Source: Cupriavidus necator N-1
GTDB taxonomy: Bacteria; Pseudomonadota; Gammaproteobacteria; Burkholderiales; Burkholderiaceae
Assembly: GCF_000219215.1 (NCBI RefSeq)
Contig: NC_015726.1
Coordinates: 2,232,001 to 2,296,000, forward strand
Length of the DNA stretch: 64,000 nucleotides
Direction of reading: 5' to 3'
Shown here: positions 1 through 8,361 of the stretch, piece after piece
Position numbering within the stretch: the stretch's first letter is position 1
Layout: each line of letters opens with the position of its first letter
Notes under the pieces: generated by a model
Databases searched by the model: none
What the model was told of the DNA's origin: nothing
The model's input: only the letters and a program-made list of their open reading frames with translations
Position numbers and translations under genes: made by a program

Positions 1-24
1 CGGCGGGATCTGCGTGGAATGCAT
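1..24 (-). CDS. 5' end of an unidentified gene (partial, runs off the left edge)
   Basis: Eight codons (MHSTQIPP) start at an ATG whose first base is 24 and read off the window. The start is believable because a double AGGAGG Shine-Dalgarno lies at 30-38, five bases upstream. It follows the acyl-CoA ligase gene in the same direction after about 120 bases, so it is probably the next gene of that operon. Too little is present to name a product; an acyl-CoA dehydrogenase or thiolase would fit the context, but that is a guess. Confidence 0.5.
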
Positions 25-146
25 GTCAACCTCCTCCTGGCGCACCCGGATGGCCGGGGCTGTCGAGTTGTCTTCAGATCGAGGACTGCGGAGACTGCGA
101 ACTGCGGAAATCAAAAACACGGCAACGGCTGGCGCGGCCATGCACC

Positions 147-1691
147 TCAGCCAGAAAACTTTGCGCGCAGCTTGTGCTTTTCCACCTTGCCGGACGGCGT
201 GCGCGGCAGCGCATCGAGAAAGCGTACATGGCGCGGCACCTTGTAGCCGGCCAGCTGCGCCTTGCAGTGGGCGATCACGGCATCGGCCTCCAGGGCTGCG
301 CCCGGGCGCAGCACCACCAGCGCCATGCCGACCTCGCCCCAGCGCGCATCCGGCGCGCCGATCACGGCGGCCTCGGCCACGCCCGGCAGCTGGAACAGCA
401 CGCTCTCGACTTCGGCCGGATAGACGTTCTCGCCGCCGGAGATAAACATGTCCTTGGCCCGGTCGACGATGTAGTAGTCGCCGTCCTCGTCGCGGTAGGC
501 GATATCGCCGGAATGGAGCCAGCCGTCGCGGATCGCGGCCGCGGTGGCCTCGGGCAGGTTCCAGTAGCCTGGCGTCACGCCGGGGCCCTTGATCAGCAGT
601 TCGCCACGCTCGCCCGGGCCTACGTCCGCCCCAACCGCATCGACGATGCGCGTCAGCATCGACCCCACCGGCTTGCCGATGGTGCCGATCTTGCGGCGCG
701 CGGTATCTTCGTCGCAGACAAAGACCGTGGGGCCGGTCTCGGTCATGCCGAAGCCGAAGCAGATGGTCACGCCCTTGGCCAGGTAGGCCTCCAGCAGCGG
801 CCTGGGCACCGGCGAGCCCCCCGCCGACATATTGCGCACGCCGGCGAAGTCCGCCTGCGCGAAGCGCGGGTGCTGGCTCAGGAACAGGTACACCGCCGGC
901 ACCGCGAAGAACATGGTGATGCCCTCTCCGCTGGCGCGGTCGAGCTTGCCCAGCACCACCTGCGGCTCGAACTGCCGCATGATGTGCACCGTGCCGCCCG
1001 CGTGCAGCACCGGGTTGGCATACAGGTTCAGTCCGCCGGTGTGGAAGAACGGCAGCACGTTGAGGAACACGTCGTCGCGCGTGATCTTGTTGGCCAGCAT
1101 CGCGTTGACGGCGTTGAAGTAGACCATGCCATAGGTCTGGATCACGCCCTTTGGCTTGCCGGTGGTGCCGGAGGTATAGAGCAGGTGCCAGACCTCGGAC
1201 TCATCGCGGCACGGCATCTCGATGATGCGGCCGGAGGCGGCGTCGAGCACCGCCTCGTACTCGGTCCAGCCACCGGGAACGTCGGCGGCCTCGTCGTCGG
1301 CGAGGTGCAGCACCGCGCGCAACGGGATCGCGCGCGCCAGCTCGGCGGCCACGGCCAGGAAGCCGTCGCCGGCCACCAGCACCTCGGGCGTGCAGTCCTG
1401 CAGGATCGGCAGCAACTCTGCAGCCGGCAGGCGCCAGTTCAGGCACACCATCACCATGCCGGCCTTGGCGCAGCCATACAGCATCTCGAAATAGTCCGAG
1501 CTGTTGTGCGCCAGCACCGCCACGCGCGTGCCCGGCGCCAGTTGCAGGTGGTCACGCAGGTATTCCGCGAAGCGGCTGGCGCGTTCGTTGAAGTGGCGAT
1601 AGGTCACCTGGCGGCCGCTCTCCACGTCTACCAGCGCGACCTTGTCGGGGAAATGCTGCGCGTTCTTGTGCAGCCAGTCGATGACGTACAT
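147..1691 (-). CDS. AMP-dependent acyl-CoA ligase (ANL superfamily)
   Basis: 514 residues, normal for a fatty-acyl or aryl-CoA synthetase. The P-loop YTSGTTGKPKG is at about 172-182, followed by the GFGMTETGP adenylate motif, the SGGENVYPAEVE hinge region and a C-terminal PRTPSGKVEK holding the catalytic lysine. The enzyme should activate a carboxylic acid through an acyl-adenylate to its CoA thioester in the cytoplasm. The ATG at 1691 has a GGAGG eight bases upstream and follows the livM stop by 14 bases. Position after a complete branched-chain-type ABC transporter and a crotonase suggests that it activates the acid the transporter imports. Substrate cannot be read from the sequence. Confidence 0.9.
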   Translation of the reverse strand: MYVIDWLHKNAQHFPDKVALVDVESGRQVTYRHFNERASRFAEYLRDHLQLAPGTRVAVLAHNSSDYFEMLYGCAKAGMVMVCLNWRLPAAELLPILQDCTPEVLVAGDGFLAVAAELARAIPLRAVLHLADDEAADVPGGWTEYEAVLDAASGRIIEMPCRDESEVWHLLYTSGTTGKPKGVIQTYGMVYFNAVNAMLANKITRDDVFLNVLPFFHTGGLNLYANPVLHAGGTVHIMRQFEPQVVLGKLDRASGEGITMFFAVPAVYLFLSQHPRFAQADFAGVRNMSAGGSPVPRPLLEAYLAKGVTICFGFGMTETGPTVFVCDEDTARRKIGTIGKPVGSMLTRIVDAVGADVGPGERGELLIKGPGVTPGYWNLPEATAAAIRDGWLHSGDIAYRDEDGDYYIVDRAKDMFISGGENVYPAEVESVLFQLPGVAEAAVIGAPDARWGEVGMALVVLRPGAALEADAVIAHCKAQLAGYKVPRHVRFLDALPRTPSGKVEKHKLRAKFSG

Positions 1692-1705
1692 GCGCTAGCC
1701 TCCGC

Positions 1706-2782
1706 TCAGCTTGCCACATCCTGCACGGGCCCGGTGCCGCGCAGCCGCCCCACCACGCCCTGCGGGAAATAATAGACGCTCAGGATAAACAGCAAACCCA
1801 GCCACAGCAGCCACCGGTCCGGATGCAGCAGAGACGACAGCAGCGGCAGCGCGGCGGTGGTGTCGCTGGCCAGTTTCATCACGTCCTGCAGGTAGGTCTG
1901 CGCCACCAGGAACAGCACCGTGCCGATCACCGCGCCATAGAGCGTGCCCATGCCGCCGATCACCACGATCAGCAGGATGTCGACCATGATCTCGAACGAC
2001 AGCGAGGTATCGGGCCCGTTATAGCGCAGCCAGATCGCCATCAGCACGCCGGCCAGCGTGGCGAACATCGCCGACAGCACCGTCGACACGGTACGGTACA
2101 CCACGGTGCGGTAGCCGATCGCCTCGGCACGGAAATCGTTCTCTCGGATCGCCTGCAGCACCCGGCCAAAGGGCGAGTTGACGATGCGCAGCAGCACCAG
2201 AAACAGCACCACCGCGCCGGCGAACACCAGGTAGTAGCTGAGCAGCTTGCCGCTCAGCGGCACGCCCAGCCATTCGGCCTCGCCCAGCGTAAAGCCGGGA
2301 CGCAGCACCTCCGGCACCTTGAAGGTCAGCCCGTCTTCGCCACCGGTCCATTCCGACAGTTGCGACACCAGCGTGGCGAAGGCGGTCGCCACCGCCAGCG
2401 TGATCATGGCAAAGAAGATGGCCCGCACCCGCAGCGAGAACAGCCCGATCAGGAAAGCCAGCAGCGCCGACACCGCCAGCGCGCCGACAGTGCCCACCAG
2501 CAGCGCCCCCCACCCTGGTTCCATGCGCGACATGGCGATGGCCACGCCATAGCCTCCAATGCCGAAGAACATGGTGTGGGCGAAGGAAACGATGCCGGTA
2601 TAGCCCAGCAGCAGGTCATAGCTGGCCACCAGCACCACGAAGATGCAGATCTTGGCCGCCATGTTGAGCGCACGCGCGCCGGGGAAGGCGAATGGGGCGC
2701 ACGCCAGGGCCACCAGGATCAGCAGCAGGATCACGGTCAGCACGCGGCTGCGCGGCAGGTCGCCGGAGAGAAGTCGGATCAT
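1706..2782 (-). CDS. livM: Branched-chain-type ABC transporter permease LivM
   Basis: 358 residues with about nine hydrophobic segments and the LivM-type stretch GYTGIVSFAHTMFFGIGGYG near residues 65-85. It forms the inner-membrane channel with LivH. The reading frame is open further upstream, but the ATG at 2782 (MIRLLSGDL) is preferred because it lies 11 bases after the livH stop, and upstream codons only mirror livH in another frame. Family transporters carry branched-chain amino acids, amides or aromatic and aliphatic acids; the neighbouring ligase and crotonase favour a carboxylic acid. Confidence 0.88.
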   Translation of the reverse strand: MIRLLSGDLPRSRVLTVILLLILVALACAPFAFPGARALNMAAKICIFVVLVASYDLLLGYTGIVSFAHTMFFGIGGYGVAIAMSRMEPGWGALLVGTVGALAVSALLAFLIGLFSLRVRAIFFAMITLAVATAFATLVSQLSEWTGGEDGLTFKVPEVLRPGFTLGEAEWLGVPLSGKLLSYYLVFAGAVVLFLVLLRIVNSPFGRVLQAIRENDFRAEAIGYRTVVYRTVSTVLSAMFATLAGVLMAIWLRYNGPDTSLSFEIMVDILLIVVIGGMGTLYGAVIGTVLFLVAQTYLQDVMKLASDTTAALPLLSSLLHPDRWLLWLGLLFILSVYYFPQGVVGRLRGTGPVQDVAS

Positions 2783-2793
2783 GATCGTTGCCC

Positions 2794-3819
2794 TCAGCGC
2801 CGCGCCACCGGAAACAGCCCCTGCGGGCGCCACAGCAGCACTAGCATCATCAGCAGGATGTTGGAGAACAGAGCCACCTTGGGGAACAGGAAACCGGTGT
2901 AGTTGGCCATCAGCCCCACCAGCAACGCGCCGACAAAGCAGCCGGTAGTCGATCCCAGCCCGCCGATGATGATGACGATAAAGATCAGCACATTCACCTG
3001 CGCGCCGATCGCCGCGGTGATGTTCTGCTGGTACAGCCCCCACAGCACCCCGCCCAGCCCCGCGAGCGCCGCGCCCGCGACGAACACGCTGATAAACAGG
3101 CGCCGCACGCGGTAGCCAAGCGCCTCGACCATCTCGCGGTTCTCCACGCCGGCGCGGATCAGCAGGCCGATGCGGGTGCGGTTGAGCAGCAATAGCATCG
3201 CGATAAAGATCACCAGCCCCAGTGCCATCGCGATCAGCCGGTATTTCTCGATGGCGGCATCGCCCAGCAGCACCGCGCCGCGGAAGGTGGTGGGCACCTG
3301 CAGCGCAATGGTCTCAGGACCCCAGATCGCCTTGATCAGCTGCTCGGCCACGATCATGCCGCCCATCGTGATCAGGATCTGCTTCAGGTGCTGGCCGTAG
3401 ACCGGGCGCACCACCACGCGCTCGAAGAACAGCCCGACCGCGCCGGCTGCGACCATCGCGGCTACGATCGCCAGTGCAAACACCGACAGGTTCAACGCCA
3501 GGCTGTCGGCCTCGACCCAGCCTGCCAGTGGCAGCAGGACCGAGGCGGCCACATAAGCGCCCAGCGCGATGAAGGCGCCGTGGCCGAAGTTGAGCACATC
3601 CATCAGGCCGAACACCAGCGTCAGGCCGGACGAGACGACGAAGATGATCATGCCCATCGCCAGGCCGGCAATGGTCAGCGTCAGCCAGGTCGACGGGCTG
3701 CCGACCAGCGGATAGGCCAGCAGCATCAGCAGCGGCGCCAGCGCCAGCGGGGTCCAGTCGAGCCGGACCTTGGGCAGGTCCGTCGGTGCGGCGGCCGGCA
3801 ATGTCGTTGAAGTGGTCAT
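2794..3819 (-). CDS. livH: Branched-chain-type ABC transporter permease LivH
   Basis: 341 residues, slightly longer than typical LivH because of a 25-30 residue polar N-terminus before the first membrane segment. It contains the LivH signature VFGLMDVLNFGHGAFIALGA and a conserved IGGLGSTTGCFVGALL near the C-terminus. It pairs with LivM as the transmembrane heterodimer. It lies between livF (15 bases upstream) and livM (11 bases downstream), so all five transporter genes look co-transcribed. Confidence 0.88.
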   Translation of the reverse strand: MTTSTTLPAAAPTDLPKVRLDWTPLALAPLLMLLAYPLVGSPSTWLTLTIAGLAMGMIIFVVSSGLTLVFGLMDVLNFGHGAFIALGAYVAASVLLPLAGWVEADSLALNLSVFALAIVAAMVAAGAVGLFFERVVVRPVYGQHLKQILITMGGMIVAEQLIKAIWGPETIALQVPTTFRGAVLLGDAAIEKYRLIAMALGLVIFIAMLLLLNRTRIGLLIRAGVENREMVEALGYRVRRLFISVFVAGAALAGLGGVLWGLYQQNITAAIGAQVNVLIFIVIIIGGLGSTTGCFVGALLVGLMANYTGFLFPKVALFSNILLMMLVLLWRPQGLFPVARR

Positions 3820-3834
3820 GTGTGTTGTCCCGCG

Positions 3835-4575
3835 TTACTGGTGCGCCGCCAGCGACAGCCCCAGCAGCTTCTGCTGCAGCAAGTCGTCTCCAGCCAGCGC
3901 CGCCATCGTGCCCGTGTGTACCGTGCGGCCATCGTCCATCACCGCCACCGTATCCCCCACCGACTTCGCCATATGGAAGTTCTGCTCCACCAGCAGGATC
4001 GACACCTCGGTCTGCTTGAGCTCGCGGAACACATGGATCATGTTCTGGATGATGGCCGGCGCCAGGCCCTTGGTGGGCTCGTCGACGATCAGCAGCTGGC
4101 GCGGCTCGATGATGGCGCGCGCCACCGACAGCATCTGCTTCTGCCCGCCCGACAGCACGCCGGCACGCTGCTGCCAGAAGGTCTTCAGCGCCGGGAACAT
4201 GCGGAACACCCAGTCCAGCCGGCGCTCATCGATGGCGCCGGTGCGCGCTGCCAGGCGCATGTTCTCGGCCACGGTCAGGTCAGAGAACACGCTCATGTTC
4301 TCCGGCACGTAGGCAATGCCGGCCTGCGCGATCGCGGGCGTGCTGTGGCGCGTGATGTCGGTGCCGTCAAAGGTCACCGTGCCCGCGCTGGCCTGCCACA
4401 GGCCCATGATGGTGCGCAGCGTGGTGGTCTTGCCGGCGCCGTTGCGCCCCAGCAGCATGGTCACGCCGCCGCGCGGCACCTCGAAGCTCACGCCGTGCAG
4501 GATGTGGTACGGGCCGATATGGGTCTGCACGCCCTGCAGCCGCAGGATCGGCCCGGTTGCTTGTGCGTCAGCCAT
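3835..4575 (-). CDS. livF: Branched-chain-type ABC transporter ATPase LivF
   Basis: 246 residues. Walker A is GRNGAGKT, the ABC signature is LSGGQKQML, and Walker B runs LLIVDEPTKGLAP, as is typical of LivF (short form without the LivG-specific insertion). It hydrolyses ATP as a dimer with LivG on the cytoplasmic face. The start overlaps the last eight bases of livG, suggesting translational coupling. Confidence 0.9.
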   Translation of the reverse strand: MADAQATGPILRLQGVQTHIGPYHILHGVSFEVPRGGVTMLLGRNGAGKTTTLRTIMGLWQASAGTVTFDGTDITRHSTPAIAQAGIAYVPENMSVFSDLTVAENMRLAARTGAIDERRLDWVFRMFPALKTFWQQRAGVLSGGQKQMLSVARAIIEPRQLLIVDEPTKGLAPAIIQNMIHVFRELKQTEVSILLVEQNFHMAKSVGDTVAVMDDGRTVHTGTMAALAGDDLLQQKLLGLSLAAHQ

Positions 4576-5423
4576 GGCTGCCCTCCTCTTCCGGCATGCC
4601 CAGGTAAGCCTGCTGCACCACCGGCGAGGCGATCACCTCGGCCGGGTCGCCGTCGGCCACCAGGGTGCCGTTGTGCAGCACGATGATGCGGTCGGCCAGC
4701 GAGCGCACCACGTCCATCTTGTGTTCGACCAGCAGCACGGTCTTGCTGCGGTCCTGGCGGATCTCGCGGATCAGGTCAAGGATCACCGGCACTTCATCCA
4801 CGCTCATGCCCGCGGTGGGCTCATCAAACATGAACACGCGCGGCTGCAGCGCCAGCAGGATGCCGACCTCCAGCTTGCGCTGGTCGCCGTGCGGCAACGA
4901 GGCCACTGTCAACTGGCGCTTGCCGGCCAGCGCCACGCGCTCCAGGATCGCCATGGCCTGGGCCTGCACGTCGCGGTGGCTGGTCCACATCGAGAACAGA
5001 TCGATGCCGCGCTGCTGGCGCGCCTGCACCGCCAGCCGCACGTTCTCCAGCACCGACAGCTGCGGAAACAGGCTGGTCAGCTGGAAGGCGCGGCCAATGC
5101 CGCGGCGCGTCTTCTGCGACACCGGCAGGCGCGTCACGTCCTCGCCATCCAGCAGGATCTGCCCCGCCGTGGGCGGCAACTGGCCCGAGACCAGGTTGAA
5201 ATACGTGGTCTTGCCGGCGCCGTTGGGGCCGACGATGCAGGTCAGCTCGCCGGGCCGGAACGCGCACGACACCGCATTGACGGCCACGTGGCCGCCAAAG
5301 CGGATGGTCAGGCCGCGCGTTTCCAGCAGCGGCTGCCGCCCCGGCGGCAGTCGCGCCGGCGTGCCCGGCGGCCGGCTGCGACGGCGCCGGCGCGGACCGG
5401 GCGAAAGAGGCTGGCGCGTTCAT
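4568..5423 (-). CDS. livG: Branched-chain-type ABC transporter ATPase LivG, apparent frameshift near the 5' end
   Basis: From 5287 down to 4568 the frame encodes a full LivG core: Walker A GPNGAGKTT, the LivG-type signature LPHGDQRKLEVG and Walker B VFMFDEPTAG. The N-terminal strand typical of the family (LLETRGLTIRFGGHVAVNAV) is present in this frame but has no ATG, GTG or TTG ahead of it before two stops. The natural start is the ATG at 5423, which overlaps the livK stop (TGATG) but is in another frame. Removing one C from the CCCC run at 5339-5342 (GGGG on the coding strand) would join the two. Either the base is a sequencing error, or the gene is broken or starts at the GTG at 5287 and loses its first beta strand. 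The other four transporter genes look intact, which favours an error. Confidence 0.75.
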
Positions 5424-6610
5424 CAGCGGTGGTTGCGCACGGGCACGGCCATCTCTTCGGGCTTGATCTCGCGCACGAGTTCAGGCACGCCCCAGGCGAA
5501 GGCCGGATCCACCTTGATCTTGAAGTGGTACATTGACTGCATGGCCTGGTGGTCTTCCTTGCGGAAGGTCATCTTGCCCTTGGGCGTGTCGAACGACATG
5601 CCCTCCATCGCCGTGATCAGCTTCTCGGTGCCGGTCTCGCCGCTGGTCTTCTTCAGCGCCTCGACCAGCGCGATGCCCGCGGTCATGCCGCCGGCCGTGA
5701 AGAAATCGGGCGGCGCCTTGAACTTGCTGTAGTGGTTGGACACCAGCCACTCATTGGCCTTGTTCTTGGGGATGCCGAAGTAGTAGTACGTGGCCCCTTC
5801 CATGCCCGGGAAGTTCTTGTAGCTGGCCATCGCCGGCAGGATGTTGCCGCCGGTGGCAATCTCGATGCCGTAGCGCTTGGGATCGAGATCGGCGATCTTG
5901 AACGGGTTGCCGGCACCGGCCCAGATGATGAAGATCACCTTGCGGCCCGGCTTGTCCTTGAGCGAATCAAACAGCCGCTGCGCGCCGGCGGTGAAGTCCG
6001 TGGTGCTGGTCGGCAGGTATTCCTCATGCACGATCTTGGCGTTCTTCAGCGCGCCCTTGAAGGCCTTGACGCCGTCGCGGCCAAAAGCGTAGTCCTGCGC
6101 CAGCGTGGCGATCTGCACGCCCGGCTTGTCCAGCGCCACGGCGTTGGAAATTGCGTCCTGCGACGAATTGCGGCCGGTGCGGAAGATATAGCGGTTCCAC
6201 TTGTCGCCGGTGATCGAGTCAGCCACCGCGGGCTCGACCAGCAGCACCTTCTTGTATTCCTCTGCCACCGGCAGCATCGCCAGCGCGGTGCCGGAAGAGG
6301 TGGGGCCGACCGCGATATCGGCGCGGTCGTCGCTGTAGGCAGCGGCCAGCTGGGCCTTGGCCACGTCCGGCTTGCCCTGGGTGTCTTTCTCGATCACCAC
6401 CAGCTTGTTGCCGTTGACGGTCATGGTGCCGTTGGTGGCGTACTCCAGGCCCATCATCAGGCCGGTCTGGGTCTGCTTGGCGTAGGCCTCGAGCGCGCCG
6501 GTCTTGTCATAGACGTGCGCGATGCGGATGTCCTTGGCCAGCGCGGTGCCGGCGGCAAGCAGGCCGGCGGCCATGACCAGGGCACGTACGGCGAGTGGGT
6601 TGCGTTGCAT
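5423..6610 (-). CDS. livK: Periplasmic substrate-binding protein of the Liv-type transporter
   Basis: 395 residues. A Sec signal peptide ends in GLLAAGTALA, followed by KDIRIAHVYDKTGALEAYAKQT, the start of a type I periplasmic binding fold (Peripla_BP_6). The ATG at 6610 was chosen because AGGAG sits just upstream and the signal peptide starts there; the open frame extends 36 codons further without sense. It captures the ligand and delivers it to LivHMGF. The mature region departs from amino-acid LivK in character, with GPTSSGTALAMLPV and later AGAGNPFKIADLD, so an organic-acid ligand is possible; this is inference. Confidence 0.85.
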   Translation of the reverse strand: MQRNPLAVRALVMAAGLLAAGTALAKDIRIAHVYDKTGALEAYAKQTQTGLMMGLEYATNGTMTVNGNKLVVIEKDTQGKPDVAKAQLAAAYSDDRADIAVGPTSSGTALAMLPVAEEYKKVLLVEPAVADSITGDKWNRYIFRTGRNSSQDAISNAVALDKPGVQIATLAQDYAFGRDGVKAFKGALKNAKIVHEEYLPTSTTDFTAGAQRLFDSLKDKPGRKVIFIIWAGAGNPFKIADLDPKRYGIEIATGGNILPAMASYKNFPGMEGATYYYFGIPKNKANEWLVSNHYSKFKAPPDFFTAGGMTAGIALVEALKKTSGETGTEKLITAMEGMSFDTPKGKMTFRKEDHQAMQSMYHFKIKVDPAFAWGVPELVREIKPEEMAVPVRNHR

Positions 6611-6687
6611 TGCTGTCTCCTGTGTTCGGTCTCGTTTGTGTTTGTCTGGATGAAACCTGCTGCAACTGCTTTGGAATGCTGTACGGA

Positions 6688-7470
6688 CTATTCGCGCGTG
6701 CGTCCTGCCAGGAAGCACCGCATGCCGTCGGCGGTCTCGGCACTGGCGATCTGGGCGACAAAGGCCGCGCGCTCTCGCTCAAGGCCGGCCGCCAGGGTGT
6801 CGGCGTCCCAGCGCAACAGCGCGCGCGTGCGGGCCACGCTGCCCGGCACCTTGCGCATGACGCCGCGCGCCAGCGTCACGGCATCGGCCTCGGCCGAACC
6901 CGGCGCGGCCAGCGCGGTGGCCAGGCCAAGTGCCTCTGCCTCCGGCGCGGCGACGATCGTATTGTTCAGCTGCCAGGCGCGCGCCTGCGGCGTGCCGACC
7001 AGCTGCGGCAGCATCGCGGTCCAGCCGCCGTCCGGGCTGAAGCCAACCACCGTGTAGTACGGCGCGATGCGCGCATCCCGCGCCAGCACCGCCATGTCGC
7101 ACGCCAGCACCAGGCCCAGCGAGCCGCCCGTCAGCCAGCCCTCCACCGCCGCCACCACCGGGCAGCGCAGCGCTGCCAGTCGCAGGATCGAGCGGTTCAG
7201 CAGTGCCAGCAGCCGGTCGGCGTAGCTGGCTATCGCGTCGCCCTGCGCAGCGAATGCCGCGACGTCGCCGCCGGTGGAGAAATTTTTTCCGGCATGCGTC
7301 AGCACCACGGCATGGATCGCGGGGTCGACTTCAATCTCGTCCAGCGCGGCCAGCAGCGCTTCCAGCAACTCGGGCACCAGGCTGTTGTGCCGCTGCGGCC
7401 GGTTCAGGCGCAGCAGTGCCACGCCATCGGCGCGCTCCCACTGCACCAGGGGTTCTGCGTGGGCGTTCAT
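6688..7470 (-). CDS. Crotonase-fold enoyl-CoA hydratase/isomerase family protein
   Basis: 260 residues starting at the ATG at 7470, which overlaps the TetR stop (ATGA). The oxyanion-hole segments are KNFSTGGDVAAFA and EGWLTGGSLGLVLACD. By my alignment both catalytic glutamates of true hydratases are absent: Gly stands where GGGCEL has Glu, and Tyr where QPE has Glu. An Asp is present in GFSPDGGW, the position used by PaaG-type isomerases. An enoyl-CoA isomerase or a ring-opening or hydrolase variant is therefore more likely than a hydratase. It is the second gene of the TetR-liv-ligase operon and probably acts on the CoA thioester made by the ligase. Confidence 0.83.
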   Translation of the reverse strand: MNAHAEPLVQWERADGVALLRLNRPQRHNSLVPELLEALLAALDEIEVDPAIHAVVLTHAGKNFSTGGDVAAFAAQGDAIASYADRLLALLNRSILRLAALRCPVVAAVEGWLTGGSLGLVLACDMAVLARDARIAPYYTVVGFSPDGGWTAMLPQLVGTPQARAWQLNNTIVAAPEAEALGLATALAAPGSAEADAVTLARGVMRKVPGSVARTRALLRWDADTLAAGLERERAAFVAQIASAETADGMRCFLAGRTRE

Positions 7471-8120
7471 CGCGGCTGCAGGCCGTGCGAGATCAGGTCG
7501 AAGGCGGTGTCGACCACCTTCTCCATCGAAGGCGGGCGCTTCCAGCGCGCATAGCGCATGCCCAGGAAGTTGCTGATGCCAATCAGGCACCAGGCGCGCA
7601 CCTCGGCGTCGCCGGGCACGATCTCGCCCTGCTCTTCGGCGCGCGTCAGGCGCCGGCTGTAAAGCTCGGCAAACACCTGGAAATAGCTGCTGTAGATGGT
7701 CTCGTCCACCGAGTACGAATCCAGCACGATCCGGTACAGGTTCTTGTGGCGCGACACGAATGAGAGAAATGCCTTCAGGCCCAGGCGCTCGGCTTCCATC
7801 TGGGTGGCCGCGGCGGCAACGTGCTTGCGCAGGTGGGTGCGCACCAGTTCCAGCATGTGCGCGACCAGTGCGCGGAAGATGTCTTCCTTGTCCTTGAAAT
7901 ACAGGTAGAAGGTGCCCATCGCGACCTTGGCTTCCTGCGTGATCTCGGAGATCGACGCAGCGTAATAGCCTTTCTCACCGAACACCTTCTCGGCCGCGCG
8001 CAGCAGCGCCTCGCGCGTCTTCTGCCCGCGCGCGGTCTTGGGCGGGCAGATGCCGCCGGCGTGGCCGGGTTCGCGGATTGCGCCGGTTTCGGGCGGTGCG
8101 CCCGTGTCGGTCTGGGACAT
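7467..8120 (-). CDS. TetR/AcrR-family transcriptional regulator
   Basis: 217 residues. The N-terminal helix-turn-helix covers roughly residues 30-75 (KTREALLRAAEKVFGEKGYY, then ISEITQEAKVAMGTFYLYFKDKEDIF), the standard TetR pattern; the C-terminal ligand domain is unassigned. The ATG at 8120 is chosen for its GGAGACA ribosome site; the longer open frame runs into the inverted repeat upstream. As first gene of the operon it probably represses its own transcription and that of the crotonase, transporter and ligase genes, responding to a CoA ester or the free acid. Confidence 0.88.
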   Translation of the reverse strand: MSQTDTGAPPETGAIREPGHAGGICPPKTARGQKTREALLRAAEKVFGEKGYYAASISEITQEAKVAMGTFYLYFKDKEDIFRALVAHMLELVRTHLRKHVAAAATQMEAERLGLKAFLSFVSRHKNLYRIVLDSYSVDETIYSSYFQVFAELYSRRLTRAEEQGEIVPGDAEVRAWCLIGISNFLGMRYARWKRPPSMEKVVDTAFDLISHGLQPR

Positions 8121-8178
8121 CTTGTCTCCGGTGGCGCTGCGCGCCTTGTCATTGGAATGCCAGCCGCTTCCTGCCATG

Positions 8179-8219
8179 CCGGCGCAGGCAGGCGCCTCCT
8201 CCGCGCCTGCCTGCGCCGG
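8179..8219. repeat. Perfect 17-bp inverted repeat in the tetR-hydrolase intergenic region
   Basis: CCGGCGCAGGCAGGCGC at 8179-8195 is followed by a 7-base spacer (CTCCTCC) and its exact reverse complement at 8203-8219, then GGAATC. It sits between two divergently transcribed genes. It resembles the GC-rich dispersed palindromes (REP-like) common in betaproteobacterial intergenic DNA. A regulator site is less likely because the arms are so long and GC-rich. Confidence 0.75.
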
Positions 8220-8361
8220 GAATCGCCAATCAGGCAAAACCTGATAGCTGATTCATGTTTCATCGTATAAATTGCCCACCATGGATGTCAATAGAGAGGC
8301 ACCCTCACCCGGTGGCATCCAGGCCGCTGCCCTTTACCCTCCTGCCAGGAGAGAACCATCG

